Origin: Thermaerobacillus caldiproteolyticus
Lineage (GTDB): Bacteria; Bacillota; Bacilli; Bacillales; Anoxybacillaceae
Reading direction: 5' to 3'
NCBI RefSeq assembly: GCF_013761245.1
Contig: NZ_JACDUT010000006.1
Span: 62,001 to 126,000, forward strand
DNA: 64,000 nucleotides
The first letter of the stretch is position 1, and every line of letters starts with the position of its first letter. The translations under genes were made by a program, and so were the position numbers. The notes under the pieces were generated by a model that worked only from the letters and a program-made list of their open reading frames with translations, made no database searches and had not been told where the DNA came from. Positions 53,824 to 62,593 of the stretch are shown here, piece by piece.

Positions 53824-54453
53824 CTCTTTTTTGTCCGCACGCCCATGTAAATGATTTAATACGAGTTCCATTACATGTTTGTATTGTTCATCGCCAAACC
53901 ACTCGTATAATCGTTTATAGTCGTTATACAAATCGAGTAAGCCATCAATCGATTCGATTTTTTCTTGTTGAGGAGACGATAGCGCATGGGGTTTTACTAT
54001 AGCTGACAAAATGACATCCTGCAAAATAATCACTGATGTTTCTTCATAATCGGTAAGTGAAATCACATCGTCGATATTGGCCTCAATCTCTAGTCCATCA
54101 AATAATCGCTTTAGTTCGTATATAATTTCCTCCCATCCTCCATCTTGATAACGATAAATTTCCGTACGCACTCCAATAATTTTAAATAAATCATGTCCAT
54201 AATCTTTCACCCGAACAATTTCTCCTAAGAAAAACGGCAATTCAATTTCAATTTCTTCTGTAATCCATAAATCACCAGTAAATTCAGATAATAAGACTAA
54301 TGTATGCTCCATAAATAAGCTATGGCTATGATTAATTTCGTATAAAAACGCTCCATCAACTTGTTGAATATCCGTAATCGTCCCAACTGTCCCGTACAAC
54401 GTATTGACAACGACATCACCAAGCGAAAATTTTGGCTGTTTTGGGCCACCCAT
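53815..54453 (-). CDS. yodN: YodN family protein
   Basis: 212 aa, ATG 54453 after GGGGGGAGAC. Length and neighbourhood (yozD, yozE, yokU, kamA) match B. subtilis YodN. KFSLGDVVVNTLYGTVGTITDIQQV at the start suggests an SH3-like or YdbS-like beta domain; the C-terminal half is helical. Cytosolic; function unknown. Confidence 0.8.
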   Translation of the reverse strand: MGGPKQPKFSLGDVVVNTLYGTVGTITDIQQVDGAFLYEINHSHSLFMEHTLVLLSEFTGDLWITEEIEIELPFFLGEIVRVKDYGHDLFKIIGVRTEIYRYQDGGWEEIIYELKRLFDGLEIEANIDDVISLTDYEETSVIILQDVILSAIVKPHALSSPQQEKIESIDGLLDLYNDYKRLYEWFGDEQYKHVMELVLNHLHGRADKKELP

Positions 54454-54565
54454 TTGTCTCCCCCCGTTCGAAAGATTGATAATAAATTATATGCAAATAC
54501 AAATGAGTGGACACCGTTGTATGTCACGAATGTCAATCACACAATATTAATATGATAGCGTTTTC

Positions 54566-54593
54566 AAAAAAAGAGCGCTCATAACGAACGCTC
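54566..54593 (-). terminator. Terminator of yozE
   Basis: GAGCGCTC (54573-54580) with GAACGCTC (54586-54593, one G-U pair), then TTTTTTT on the minus strand. Confidence 0.8.
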
Positions 54594-54810
54594 AAGCCTC
54601 TTGTAAAAACTGTTCCCATGCTTCATCAAATATCGTCATGCTTTCTAAATAATCTCCGTTTAGCTCTAAATAGCGGCTAATTTCATCATAATCGGTTGAC
54701 TCTTTTGGAAATCCGTGATCATGATAGACTCCATTGGCAAATCGAACAAACGGATCTTCTTTTTTGCCATCACGAAATTTGAGCAAATAGTGGTAAAACG
54801 AACGTGCCAT
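54592..54810 (-). CDS. yozE: YozE (UPF0346) protein
   Basis: 72 aa, ATG 54810 after GAGGATGAGGAG. SFYHYLLKFR near the start, FANGVYHDHGFPKESTDYDEISRYLELNGDY in the middle, and TIFDEAWEQF at the end are the UPF0346 pattern. Small helical protein of unknown function. Confidence 0.93.
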   Translation of the reverse strand: MARSFYHYLLKFRDGKKEDPFVRFANGVYHDHGFPKESTDYDEISRYLELNGDYLESMTIFDEAWEQFLQEA

Positions 54811-54880
54811 TTCTCCTCATCCTCTTTCTATTCCTCTTTTTTGTCATTGTAATGAGTTTTTTCGTTTTTGTGAAGCGATT

Positions 54881-55153
54881 TTACTTAAAATAATTTCGTT
54901 TCAGTCGCCGCGGCTTTTGCATAAGTTCATCGTAACTGATCGTTTTATTTAGGTGCGCTGTATCGATGAGGAATAATTGGTCTTCAATGTTTTCTACAAT
55001 ATCCTCTTCTTGATATATCATTCCGCACTCGGCGCATGAAACGCTTGGTGTATCGGTAATTTCGATCGCTCGAAAGCCGTCAGGAAGCTCCCAGTAAACG
55101 GTTTGCAACGTGGCGGTGACGCGTGAAGATGTGCACCAAAGGCAAGTCATCAT
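54881..55153 (-). CDS. yokU: YokU family zinc-ribbon protein
   Basis: 90 aa, ATG 55153 after GGAGGAGAAAAATC. N-terminal CLWC and central CAEC make a probable zinc site; YWELPDGFRAIEITDTPSV and the ending DELMQKPRRLKRNYF are YokU marks. It overlaps the kamA stop by 4 nt. In B. subtilis yokU and kamA are also adjacent and made in the mother cell. Confidence 0.9.
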   Translation of the reverse strand: MMTCLWCTSSRVTATLQTVYWELPDGFRAIEITDTPSVSCAECGMIYQEEDIVENIEDQLFLIDTAHLNKTISYDELMQKPRRLKRNYFK

Positions 55154-56292
55154 TGATTTTTCTCCTCCGTTTCACTCCATTTCTTCAACATTGTTTGATA
55201 TTTTTTCTCTTTCAGTTCATCTCGTTTTTCACGCAAATCCTTTAATGATTTATGATTCGGGTCCGCTTCATATATTTTTCGGCGTTCAATACGTTCTAGC
55301 TTCTCTGGAATGATAGAAAACTTTGTTTCATTGATAATTGCTGCGATTCCTGTCGTCGAGCGTTTGTCATCTAAGTTCGGGAAGATTTCTTTGAAATACG
55401 CTTCCGCTCGGTTTGGTACATATCCGGTCGGTTCTGGATATGAGGCAATGACCCCTTCGTAGTTGCGCAAAATGACCTTTTCCGGTGTTTGCGAAATAAG
55501 ATAATTCGGTTGTAAAGCTATTTTTCCACCGCCACCCGGAGCGTCGACGACAAACGTTGGTACTGCGTAGCCCGACGTATGTCCGCGCAATCCCTCAATA
55601 ATTTCCAGACCCTTTGCCACCGGTGCCCGGAAATGACTAATGCCTTCCGATAAATCACATTGATAAATATAATACGGACGCACGCGCATTTTTACTAAAT
55701 CGTGCATGAGCTTTTTCATAATAGCCACACTATCGTTAATGCCAGCAAGAATGACCGCTTGGTTGCCAACAGGAACACCTGCATCGACTAACATTTCACA
55801 TGCTCGTTTCGATTCTTCTGTAATTTCGATGGATGTATTAAAATGGGTATTCAGCCAAATTGGATGATATTTCTTTAAAATGTTACATAAGTTTTCGGTA
55901 ATGCGTTGCGGGAATACAACGGGAGCTCTTGTTCCAATGCGGATGATTTCTACATGAGGAATAGCGCGCAGTTTTTTCAAAATATATTCCAAAATTTGAT
56001 CGTTGACTAATAACGCATCACCGCCGGACAGCAGGACGTCGCGTACTTGTGGGGTTTGGGCAATATAATCAATGGCCGTATCCAATTGTTTTTTCGGCAC
56101 TCCCATGCCAATCTGCCCGGAAAATCTCCGCCTTGTACAGTAGCGGCAGTACATAGAGCATTGGTTCGTAATTAAAAAGAGAACTCGGTCAGGATAGCGG
56201 TGTGTCAGTCCCGGAACAGGCGAATCCTCATCTTCATATGAAGATCTATGCTTCTAAAAAGCTGACTCCCCATTCATACAGTATATATGCAT
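55150..56292 (-). pseudogene. kamA: Lysine 2,3-aminomutase gene, 5'-truncated and interrupted
   Basis: The frame from 56253 to 55150 encodes a C-terminal 367 residues of KamA: SPVPGLTHRYPDRVLFLITNQ, the radical-SAM CSMYCRYC motif, DVLLSGGDALL, THFNTSIE and PTFVVDAPGGGGK (PLP and substrate region). The usual ~100 N-terminal residues are missing. A strong site (AAGGGGGAG) and ATG 56292 read only 12 unrelated codons before TAG 56256-56254 in the same frame. The internal ATG used at 56154 would lose the first cluster cysteine. Probably inactive. Confidence 0.8.
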
Positions 56293-56751
56293 AAGTCTCA
56301 CTCCCCCTTCTTTTTATCGCTCTCATTCGAAAAGGATTTCAGCAAGAAAAATGTATATGAGTGAATACAATGAAATGCAAAATTGACGGCATCATCAAAC
56401 AAAAAGAAATTCATAGCGGATCGGCAAATCAACTGTCAAATTGCATGAAAGGAAGAAGTTAACCTCCACTGGATAAAGCCTTTAAACTAGCGAACCGGTT
56501 AGGTGGGACAGTAGATGATTTATATAAAAAAGATTAGAAATTTTATTTACCTATTTTAGAATTTTTCACTATCACTTCAAGGTGTTTAACCGAAAAAGAG
56601 TGTAAATAAAGTGAGTAAATTCATGTATGCTTATCTACTATTTTTTATGCTGAAGGAACCCCTAAACAGAAACACAAAAAATGAAATGTACTTTGCATCT
56701 AGTGGCAGCCTCGGTGTTGTTCTCACTAAGTATTCTGGTTATCGTCCTCTA
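56293..56751. other. Spacer with remnants
   Basis: Contains the decayed Xre gene at 56370-56537; otherwise AT-rich, no supportable gene. Confidence 0.5.
56370..56537 (+). pseudogene. Decayed Xre-family HTH gene
   Basis: ATG 56370 opens MKCKIDGIIKQKEI; after codon 30 a TAA (56460) interrupts, and the same frame continues PPLDKAFKLANRLGGTVDDLYKKD to TAG 56537. NQLSNCMKGRS-stop-PPLDKAFKLA is the end of the recognition helix and the next helix of a phage-type Xre regulator. Residues of helices 2-3 also seem lost. Confidence 0.7.
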
Positions 56752-57639
56752 TTAAATGATAAGTAATGCATCCTTATGAATCGTCACATTCACCGGAGTT
56801 TTAGTAAGAAGCTCGCCGTCGCCTTGTACAATAATCGGCAATTCAGAGATAACTTCTACTTGTTTTCCTTTTATTATGGTTACACACGGATGAAAAATAT
56901 GTCTGCCTTTATACGCCTTTGGAAAAGTGCGTAACAGCTCCCATTTTGTCATGTTGTGTACGATACAAATGTCAAAAAGTCCATCATTATAATAAGCGTC
57001 TGGGCATATTCTAATGCCTCCGCCGTAATTCGGGATATTAGCAATGGCAATTAACCATACATTAAAAAAAACTAGGTTCTTCCCATCAACCTTTAATTGA
57101 ATGTTGACAGGACGATATTTTAATAAAACATGCAAGAAGCTAAGTCCATACGAAAGATCACCTAATCTAATAAAATTCAACCAACTTTTATATTTCGAGG
57201 CATTGTTTACCTCGGCGACTTTACCGTCAAAACCGATCCCCGTTACAGTGATGCAGTATTCGTTACCAATTCTTCCAATATCAATCTTTCTTTGCTTTCC
57301 CATTAAAATACGTTCTAACGCCTTTTTATAGTCCATTGGTATATCAAGAGCCCTTGCAAAATCATTCCCCGATCCTGCAGGAATAACACCCAAAGGTATA
57401 TTCGAATCGATTAATCCGTTAGCAACATCATGGACTGTACCATCTCCGCCTACGGCAACAACAGCATCACATTGTTCAGAAGATAACTCCTTAGCGATTT
57501 CTGCTGCATGTTTTGGACGTTCAGTAAAACGCACTTGATAATTTACCCGTTTCCCTTGAAGCAATTTCTCAACCTTTTTCCAAACTTTTAGTCCTTTTCC
57601 ATTTCCCGAGATTTTATTGACGATAAAATAATACATCAT
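56752..57639 (-). CDS. Diacylglycerol kinase-family lipid kinase
   Basis: 295 aa, ATG 57639 after AAAGGAAAG. Nucleotide motif AVGGDGTVHDV and IPAGSGNDFARAL, with GIGFDGKVAEV and the C-terminal GDGELL region, as in DgkB/YtlR/BmrU-like kinases. It phosphorylates a lipid or sphingoid-like alcohol at the membrane. The plsC-type gene 430 bp upstream on the same strand and the adjacent lipid-kinase remnant suggest a lipid-modifying locus. Confidence 0.88.
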   Translation of the reverse strand: MMYYFIVNKISGNGKGLKVWKKVEKLLQGKRVNYQVRFTERPKHAAEIAKELSSEQCDAVVAVGGDGTVHDVANGLIDSNIPLGVIPAGSGNDFARALDIPMDYKKALERILMGKQRKIDIGRIGNEYCITVTGIGFDGKVAEVNNASKYKSWLNFIRLGDLSYGLSFLHVLLKYRPVNIQLKVDGKNLVFFNVWLIAIANIPNYGGGIRICPDAYYNDGLFDICIVHNMTKWELLRTFPKAYKGRHIFHPCVTIIKGKQVEVISELPIIVQGDGELLTKTPVNVTIHKDALLII

Positions 57640-57802
57640 ATAGATCTTTCCTTTTTATTAGAGATGGTAAGAGTTTTACAGGATATGCGAAAATCGGTTT
57701 ATTGTGCATGGTTAAAAAGGTATTCTATAACTAGGGTTATTTTTTGTTAATTTTTACCGTATATTTTTAATAACAATTTTTCCTTTTTTATAAGGAAAAT
57801 AT

Positions 57803-57999
57803 TCAAACAGCTCTATTTATGTTGTCTAAGGGGACAAATACACGAATATGCTCGGGAATCACTTGAAAATGCAAGTAATTGATGCTGCTTTTTTCTCCGT
57901 CTAAGTTTACTGGCATATCCTTGGAAAGAAAAATTTTTGATGAAGAAATAGTATAGTGATTGGCAAAAGAAAAAACATCTGAGTAACCGAAACAACTGA
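57803..57999 (-). pseudogene. C-terminal fragment of a second lipid kinase
   Basis: Between the two lipid genes, the frame ending at TGA 57805-57803 reads DMPVNLDGEKSSINYLHFQVIPEHIRVFVP, which is the C-terminal pattern of DAG-kinase-family proteins (VNLDGE...FEVLP..LRVLVP). No start or N-terminal domain remains upstream. The 60-codon frame 57813-57995 is its shadow in another phase. Confidence 0.6.
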
Positions 58000-58067
58000 G
58001 CTATGTATAAAGGGGTTTTTAACAGTTTGAATGTCTACATGCCACTGCTTCAATATTCACAACGTAT

Positions 58068-58682
58068 TTACCCCAAAATTTCCTGATAATCGTCAACTTG
58101 CGCATATATTTCTCCAAGTTCTCTTGAGCGATTCATAACTGCCTCAGCAAGTACGGTATAATCTGAACTTTTAAGTTCATTTAAATACATCATTGGCCCA
58201 ATAACAACTTTTACTGGCTTTCGAATCCACTTTTTCGTATCCAGATAAACAATCGCAACCGGAAGAACAGGTGCTCCTGTTTTTAAACCGAAAAAAGCTA
58301 CCCCTTTTTTCGGTTTGATACTTTCCCCATTTTTACATCTTTTACCTTCAGGAAAAATTCCAAGCACTTCCCCGTTTTCAATCACTTTTAAGGAACGGCG
58401 AACTGGACGAATGACAATTCCGCTTTGTCGGTCAACAGGAATAGCGTGAAGTTTTTGAAAAAACCAATTGGTAAAACGTCGCTGAAACAGTTCTTTTTTC
58501 GCTAAAAAATGAATTTTTCGGTGAAAGATACTGGAAAGAATAATGGGATCATAATTGCTTATATGATTTGCTGCCACAATGACCGGACCAGTCTTAGGAA
58601 CATTTTTTATGCCAATCACTTCAATTCGAAAAATGAAACATAAGATTATTTTTGAAAGCCATCTCATACTCGCATAGAACAT
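58068..58682 (-). CDS. 1-acyl-sn-glycerol-3-phosphate acyltransferase (PlsC family)
   Basis: 204 aa, ATG 58682. Catalytic NHISNYD (HX4D) about residue 39, KKELFQR, and IFPEGKR with GVAFFGLKTGAPVLPVAI: the acyltransferase signature set. One N-terminal hydrophobic segment. It transfers an acyl chain from acyl-ACP or acyl-CoA to a lyso-lipid. It is back-to-back with the alcohol dehydrogenase gene across a 120-bp region with a palindrome. Confidence 0.9.
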   Translation of the reverse strand: MFYASMRWLSKIILCFIFRIEVIGIKNVPKTGPVIVAANHISNYDPIILSSIFHRKIHFLAKKELFQRRFTNWFFQKLHAIPVDRQSGIVIRPVRRSLKVIENGEVLGIFPEGKRCKNGESIKPKKGVAFFGLKTGAPVLPVAIVYLDTKKWIRKPVKVVIGPMMYLNELKSSDYTVLAEAVMNRSRELGEIYAQVDDYQEILG

Positions 58683-58763
58683 ACTTCTTCACTCATACCC
58701 TATAAGAAAATGTTGTTTAAATTAGTTGTCATGTATATTTTCTACTCAAAAGAATAAATTATA

Positions 58764-58775
58764 CTTGTTAACAAG
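58764..58775. promoter_or_regulatory. Palindrome in the divergent plsC/ADH promoter region
   Basis: A perfect 12-bp palindrome CTTGTTAACAAG located 30 nt upstream of the dehydrogenase start; candidate operator for both directions. Confidence 0.4.
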
Positions 58776-58804
58776 AATATTCCATATAAGGGGGTGATAT
58801 AAAA

Positions 58805-60031
58805 ATGAATTCCATTCAATTTGAATACAGTATACCGCGGTATGTCTTAAGTAAAATGATGGGAAAAGTTTCAAAATCTTTTTATTGGAATTCCAGATTA
58901 TCCTGCATTCGATTACGCCGTGTAGAAGTCCCCAAACTTCCAAACGATGAATGGGTAAAAGTAAAGGTAAAATACGGAGGAATCTGTGGAAGTGACTTAA
59001 ATCTTATCCTTTTAAATGATAGTCCAATCACTTCTCCGTTTGCGTCTTTTCCATTTACGATTGGACATGAAGTAGTAGGAACGATTGAAGAAGTTGGTTC
59101 AAAGGCAGAAAACATTCATGTCGGAGACCGGGTAGTCATTGACCCAATATTATCATGTATAACAAGAGGGATAGCAGATCCTTGTCCTAACTGCCAACAG
59201 GGGGATTATAGCCTTTGTCATTTTATGACTGAAGGGATCATTTCACCAGGGATGTTAATAGGCACTTGCCGTGACACCGGCGGAAGCTGGGGATCTTATC
59301 TTGTTGCACATAAAAGTCAAGTATTGAAGCTTCCTGATAATGTAAATGATTTAAATGGTGTGTTGGTAGAGCCTTTTAGCTGTGCCCTGCATGCGGTTTT
59401 GCGAAATCGTCCGAAAAAGGATGATAAGGTATTGGTCATTGGAGCTGGTACAATAGGGATTTGCGTTGTCGCTGCGATTAGAGCACTTGAAATTCCCTGC
59501 CGAATTGTGGTTTTGGCAAAACACGCCTTTCAAGCACAACTCGCTTCCCACTATGGTGCAGATGAAATCATTTATCTGACAAAAAATAAAAACTATATTT
59601 ACCAAACAGCCAAATCTCTTCATGCAAGCCTGTTAGAGCCGCTCTTTGGCGATCCAGTTGTACAAGGTGGTGCCGATCTTATTTTTGAATGTGTCGGTAA
59701 TAAGCAAAGCATAAACGATGCACTCCGTTTTGCTAGACATGGAGGAAAAGTCGTTCTATTGGGATTAGCAGGGATCATTGACGGTGTTGACTGGACAACC
59801 GTTTGGCTTAATGAGTTAGATATTAAAGGAAGCTTTGCATACAGTACAGAAGAATATCAAGGAAAGAAAATGCGGACGTTACAAATCGCCATTGAATTAA
59901 TGCGTAGTCAAAAGGTGGATTTATCCCCATTGGTAACACATCGTTTTCCTTTGGAAAATTATCAGGATGCCTTACAAACGGTTATTAACAAAAGAAAAGG
60001 TTCAACCATGAAAGTTGTATTCGAACCTTAA
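58805..60031 (+). CDS. Zinc-dependent medium-chain alcohol dehydrogenase
   Basis: 408 aa, ATG 58805 after GGGGGTGAT. MDR family: catalytic zinc ligands in GGICGSDLN and GHEVVG, structural-site cysteines in CPNCQQGDYSLC (one of the usual four seems shifted), Rossmann loop VIGAGTIGICVVAA and ECVGNKQSIND. Length is longer than the typical 350 owing to an N-terminal 40-residue extension. The substrate is unknown. Followed by the aldolase-type gene after 42 nt. Confidence 0.88.
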   Translation: MNSIQFEYSIPRYVLSKMMGKVSKSFYWNSRLSCIRLRRVEVPKLPNDEWVKVKVKYGGICGSDLNLILLNDSPITSPFASFPFTIGHEVVGTIEEVGSKAENIHVGDRVVIDPILSCITRGIADPCPNCQQGDYSLCHFMTEGIISPGMLIGTCRDTGGSWGSYLVAHKSQVLKLPDNVNDLNGVLVEPFSCALHAVLRNRPKKDDKVLVIGAGTIGICVVAAIRALEIPCRIVVLAKHAFQAQLASHYGADEIIYLTKNKNYIYQTAKSLHASLLEPLFGDPVVQGGADLIFECVGNKQSINDALRFARHGGKVVLLGLAGIIDGVDWTTVWLNELDIKGSFAYSTEEYQGKKMRTLQIAIELMRSQKVDLSPLVTHRFPLENYQDALQTVINKRKGSTMKVVFEP

Positions 60032-60073
60032 GCGCTGTTTTAATATCAAAACACTAGTTTGGAGGGAAACACC

Positions 60074-61165
60074 GTGAGAACTTTCACCATTAGTGGAAAC
60101 AAGCAAACTCCTTTTTTAAATTGGCTTGTAGAAGGAATAAAAGACGAGTTTTTGTCAAGGGGTTATACGTTTTATTCCGCTCCTGAAGAAAATATTAAAC
60201 TTGTGTTTCATTTTATTGATCCTGAAAAACCACGGCCTTACCGGAGAAAGGCTCAGGCAACGTTTGTCGTTTCTGTTATGGAGACATCCCAAAAATCCGA
60301 AAACATTCACAAATCAGCCTATCCATATTTAATCAGGTCTTTAGCCAATCATTTGATGTATATCTTACATAACGAGGATGAAACAACAGATATTTATTTT
60401 CTTACACCTGAACAAGGGTTTTACAAATTGACGTATCGAAAAGGAGAAGAAGAAACATTTTTCAAACGTATTTATGAAAGATTAGAACCGCTTGCCGCTT
60501 CGCAATTAGTGATTGATAATGATTTCTATGATGATCTTCCAGAAGAAATGTGGAACGGCGATGAGATTACGAGATCATTAAGCGAATCAGGAAAAAAGCT
60601 TGACCGTATGAATTTACTCCCTGCTCCATTTCCATTGGAGGAATATCTTACACCTCGTGATATGAGACATTTAAAAAAGCTTTACGGAATCGGAGGACTA
60701 AGCTATGGAAACCTCAGTGCCAGACGGGACAGTGAAAGCTTTTGGATGAGCGCAAGCGGAATTAACAAAGCAGATATGAAAACGGTTGGTGAAGATTTTC
60801 TCTTAATAAGGGGATATGATCCTGATAAAAATGCCATGAAAGTAAGCGTTCCCCCGAATATAACACCAAAAAGGGCATCTGTCGACGCTATTGAGCACTG
60901 GATGATTTATAAAGAACACCCGGAGGTAGGAGCGATTGTACATGTTCATGCTTGGATGGATGGCATAAGAGCTACAGAGATTAATTATCCATGTGGAACA
61001 ATTGAGCTTGCAAAAACAGTGGCTGAACTTGTCAGAAATTCGGAGGAACCTTCTAGAGCTATTATTGGTCTTAAAAACCATGGCTTAACAATAACTGGTA
61101 CCGATTTAGATGATATATTTGAACGTATCGAAGGTAAAATTATTCCTCAAGTACCAATGTTTTAA
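60074..61165 (+). CDS. Two-domain protein: unknown N-terminal domain plus class II aldolase/adducin domain
   Basis: 363 aa from GTG 60074, with TTGGAGGG 6-7 nt upstream; TTG 60059 is in the site. Residues 1 to about 175 (MRTFTISGNKQTPFLNW...) do not recall any family. Residues about 185-363 are a class II aldolase fold: GNLSARRD, MSASGINKADM, zinc ligands HVHAW and LKNHGLT, and a final ERIEGK. Such domains cleave or isomerise sugar phosphates, often making or using glycolaldehyde, lactaldehyde or DHAP. Paired with the alcohol dehydrogenase. Confidence 0.85.
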   Translation: MRTFTISGNKQTPFLNWLVEGIKDEFLSRGYTFYSAPEENIKLVFHFIDPEKPRPYRRKAQATFVVSVMETSQKSENIHKSAYPYLIRSLANHLMYILHNEDETTDIYFLTPEQGFYKLTYRKGEEETFFKRIYERLEPLAASQLVIDNDFYDDLPEEMWNGDEITRSLSESGKKLDRMNLLPAPFPLEEYLTPRDMRHLKKLYGIGGLSYGNLSARRDSESFWMSASGINKADMKTVGEDFLLIRGYDPDKNAMKVSVPPNITPKRASVDAIEHWMIYKEHPEVGAIVHVHAWMDGIRATEINYPCGTIELAKTVAELVRNSEEPSRAIIGLKNHGLTITGTDLDDIFERIEGKIIPQVPMF

Positions 61166-61361
61166 TATAATTAGTTGCTTAGATAAAAAACCGTAAACGT
61201 CATCTTAAAAAATCGGGATTTCTCCCAATGATGAAAATATAAGCTAATTATAACACGGAGCTATTCTCATTTCAGGAACTTTATGATATTTTCTAATAAC
61301 CCTTAATACATGGTATTATGTCAAGAAAATGGACACGTTAAACAGAGAGAAATAGCTGAAC

Positions 61362-62279
61362 TTAGGCAGCTACTTTTCTCTGGTTAGCGTAGTAAGCAGC
61401 CTCAAATTCACATGGCGATACATAGCCAAGAGCGGAATGACTCCTTTTTCGGTTGTAGAAGCATTCGATGTACTCAAAAATGGTTTGTTTCGCTTCTTTT
61501 CGCGTACGGAATCGATTTGGATAGATGCATTCTTTCTTGATTAAGCTATGAAACGACTCCATACAAGCGTTGTCGTAACAGTTCCCACGTCTCGACATAC
61601 TGACTTGGAAATGATGCTCTTGTAACAGTTGTTGATCATCATTCGACGCATACTGGCTTCCACGATCCGAGTGGTGAATCACTCTTCCTGTTGGTTTCTC
61701 GTTGTTTAACGCTCGTTGTAAGGCTTTGATAACTAACTCTTTGGTCATTCGTGTATCGATATACCAACCTACAATCTTTCGTGTATATAAATCCATGATG
61801 CTCGCTAAATATAACCATCCTTCATCAGTAGGAATGTACGTGATATCGGCCATCCATACTTCATTTGGAGCCGTTGCTTGGAAGTTCTGTTCCAACAGAT
61901 TCGCATACACGTTGTAAGGGTGATTACTATTGGTCGTTGCCTTGTATTTACGCACTGTAATTGATCTCAATCCTTCTTCGCTCATGATACGAGCGACTGT
62001 CTTTTGAGACACACGAATTCCTTGTTTGCGTAGTTCTTGCGTAATTTTCGGACTTCCGTAAATCTTGCGTGACTTGAGATACTCGTTCCGAATCTGTTGG
62101 GTCAATTGTTCTTTTTTCTCTTTTTGGTTGCTTTTTGGGCGTTTCAGCCATGCATAATACCCACTTTTAGAAACACCGAGAACTTGGCACATCTTCACCA
62201 CGCGAAATTCATTTCGATGTTGAAAAATGAACGCGTAAATTACTTCTGGTTTCTGGTGAAGATGCCTAACGCCTTTTTT
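61362..62279 (-). CDS. IS3-family transposase OrfB (integrase core)
   Basis: About 300 aa read after -1 frameshifting from orfA. HTH_21-like start (FRVVKMCQVLGVSKSGYYAWLKRP), then the rve integrase core with catalytic residues: WMADITYIPTD (Asp), HSDRGSQYAS (Asp) and CYDNACMESFHSLIKKE (Glu). Ends SALGYVSPCEFEAAY. Appears complete and active. Confidence 0.92.
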   Translation of the reverse strand, partial: KKGVRHLHQKPEVIYAFIFQHRNEFRVVKMCQVLGVSKSGYYAWLKRPKSNQKEKKEQLTQQIRNEYLKSRKIYGSPKITQELRKQGIRVSQKTVARIMSEEGLRSITVRKYKATTNSNHPYNVYANLLEQNFQATAPNEVWMADITYIPTDEGWLYLASIMDLYTRKIVGWYIDTRMTKELVIKALQRALNNEKPTGRVIHHSDRGSQYASNDDQQLLQEHHFQVSMSRRGNCYDNACMESFHSLIKKECIYPNRFRTRKEAKQTIFEYIECFYNRKRSHSALGYVSPCEFEAAYYANQRKVAA

Positions 62280-62530
62280 AGGATGGCTAATTCCTCCTCT
62301 AACTCTTGATTGCGGCGGCGTAATTCGATGATTTCTTGATTTTGTGGCTTGATGTTTCCTGAACCTACAAAGCTTGTGCCATTGCTTTCTTTGTATTCTT
62401 TGACCCAACGGTGAAGAGTGTTGTAAGCCAAACCTAACTCTTTTGCCACTTGGGCGATGGACTTGTCCCCCTCCAAGCATAACTCAACGGCTTGAATCTT
62501 GTATTCTTGATCAAATGTTCTCTTTTTCAT
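62240..62530 (-). CDS. IS3-family transposase OrfA (HTH)
   Basis: 96 aa from ATG 62530; the frame extends into the flank but a start there is unlikely. MKKRTFDQEYKIQAVELCLEG...IAQVAKELGLAYNTLHRWVKEYK is the HTH, and a leucine-zipper-like part follows (ELRRRNQELEEELAILKKAL). Confidence 0.9.
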   Translation of the reverse strand: MKKRTFDQEYKIQAVELCLEGDKSIAQVAKELGLAYNTLHRWVKEYKESNGTSFVGSGNIKPQNQEIIELRRRNQELEEELAILKKALGIFTRNQK

Positions 62531-62593
62531 GATTGGACACCTCGAACCGATTGTAATTAAGTTTATTATAATCTCTCTGTTCTCTGTGTCCAC

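Larger units (their letters stand above)
61330..62593. mobile_element. IS3-family insertion sequence, about 1264 bp
   Basis: Ends 5'-TGGACAC...GTGTCCA-3' with imperfect inverted repeats of about 20 bp (TGGACAC, then ACAGAGAGA). Two minus-strand reading frames (orfA, orfB) overlap with a slippery AAAAAAG at 62279-62273 for -1 frameshifting. No clear target duplication. It joins a NUDIX gene on its right end. Confidence 0.88.

Noticed and set aside
57813-57995. 60-codon minus frame (basic, Cys-rich)
   Set aside because: The neighbouring phase over the same bases reads as a lipid-kinase C-terminus, which explains the open frame.
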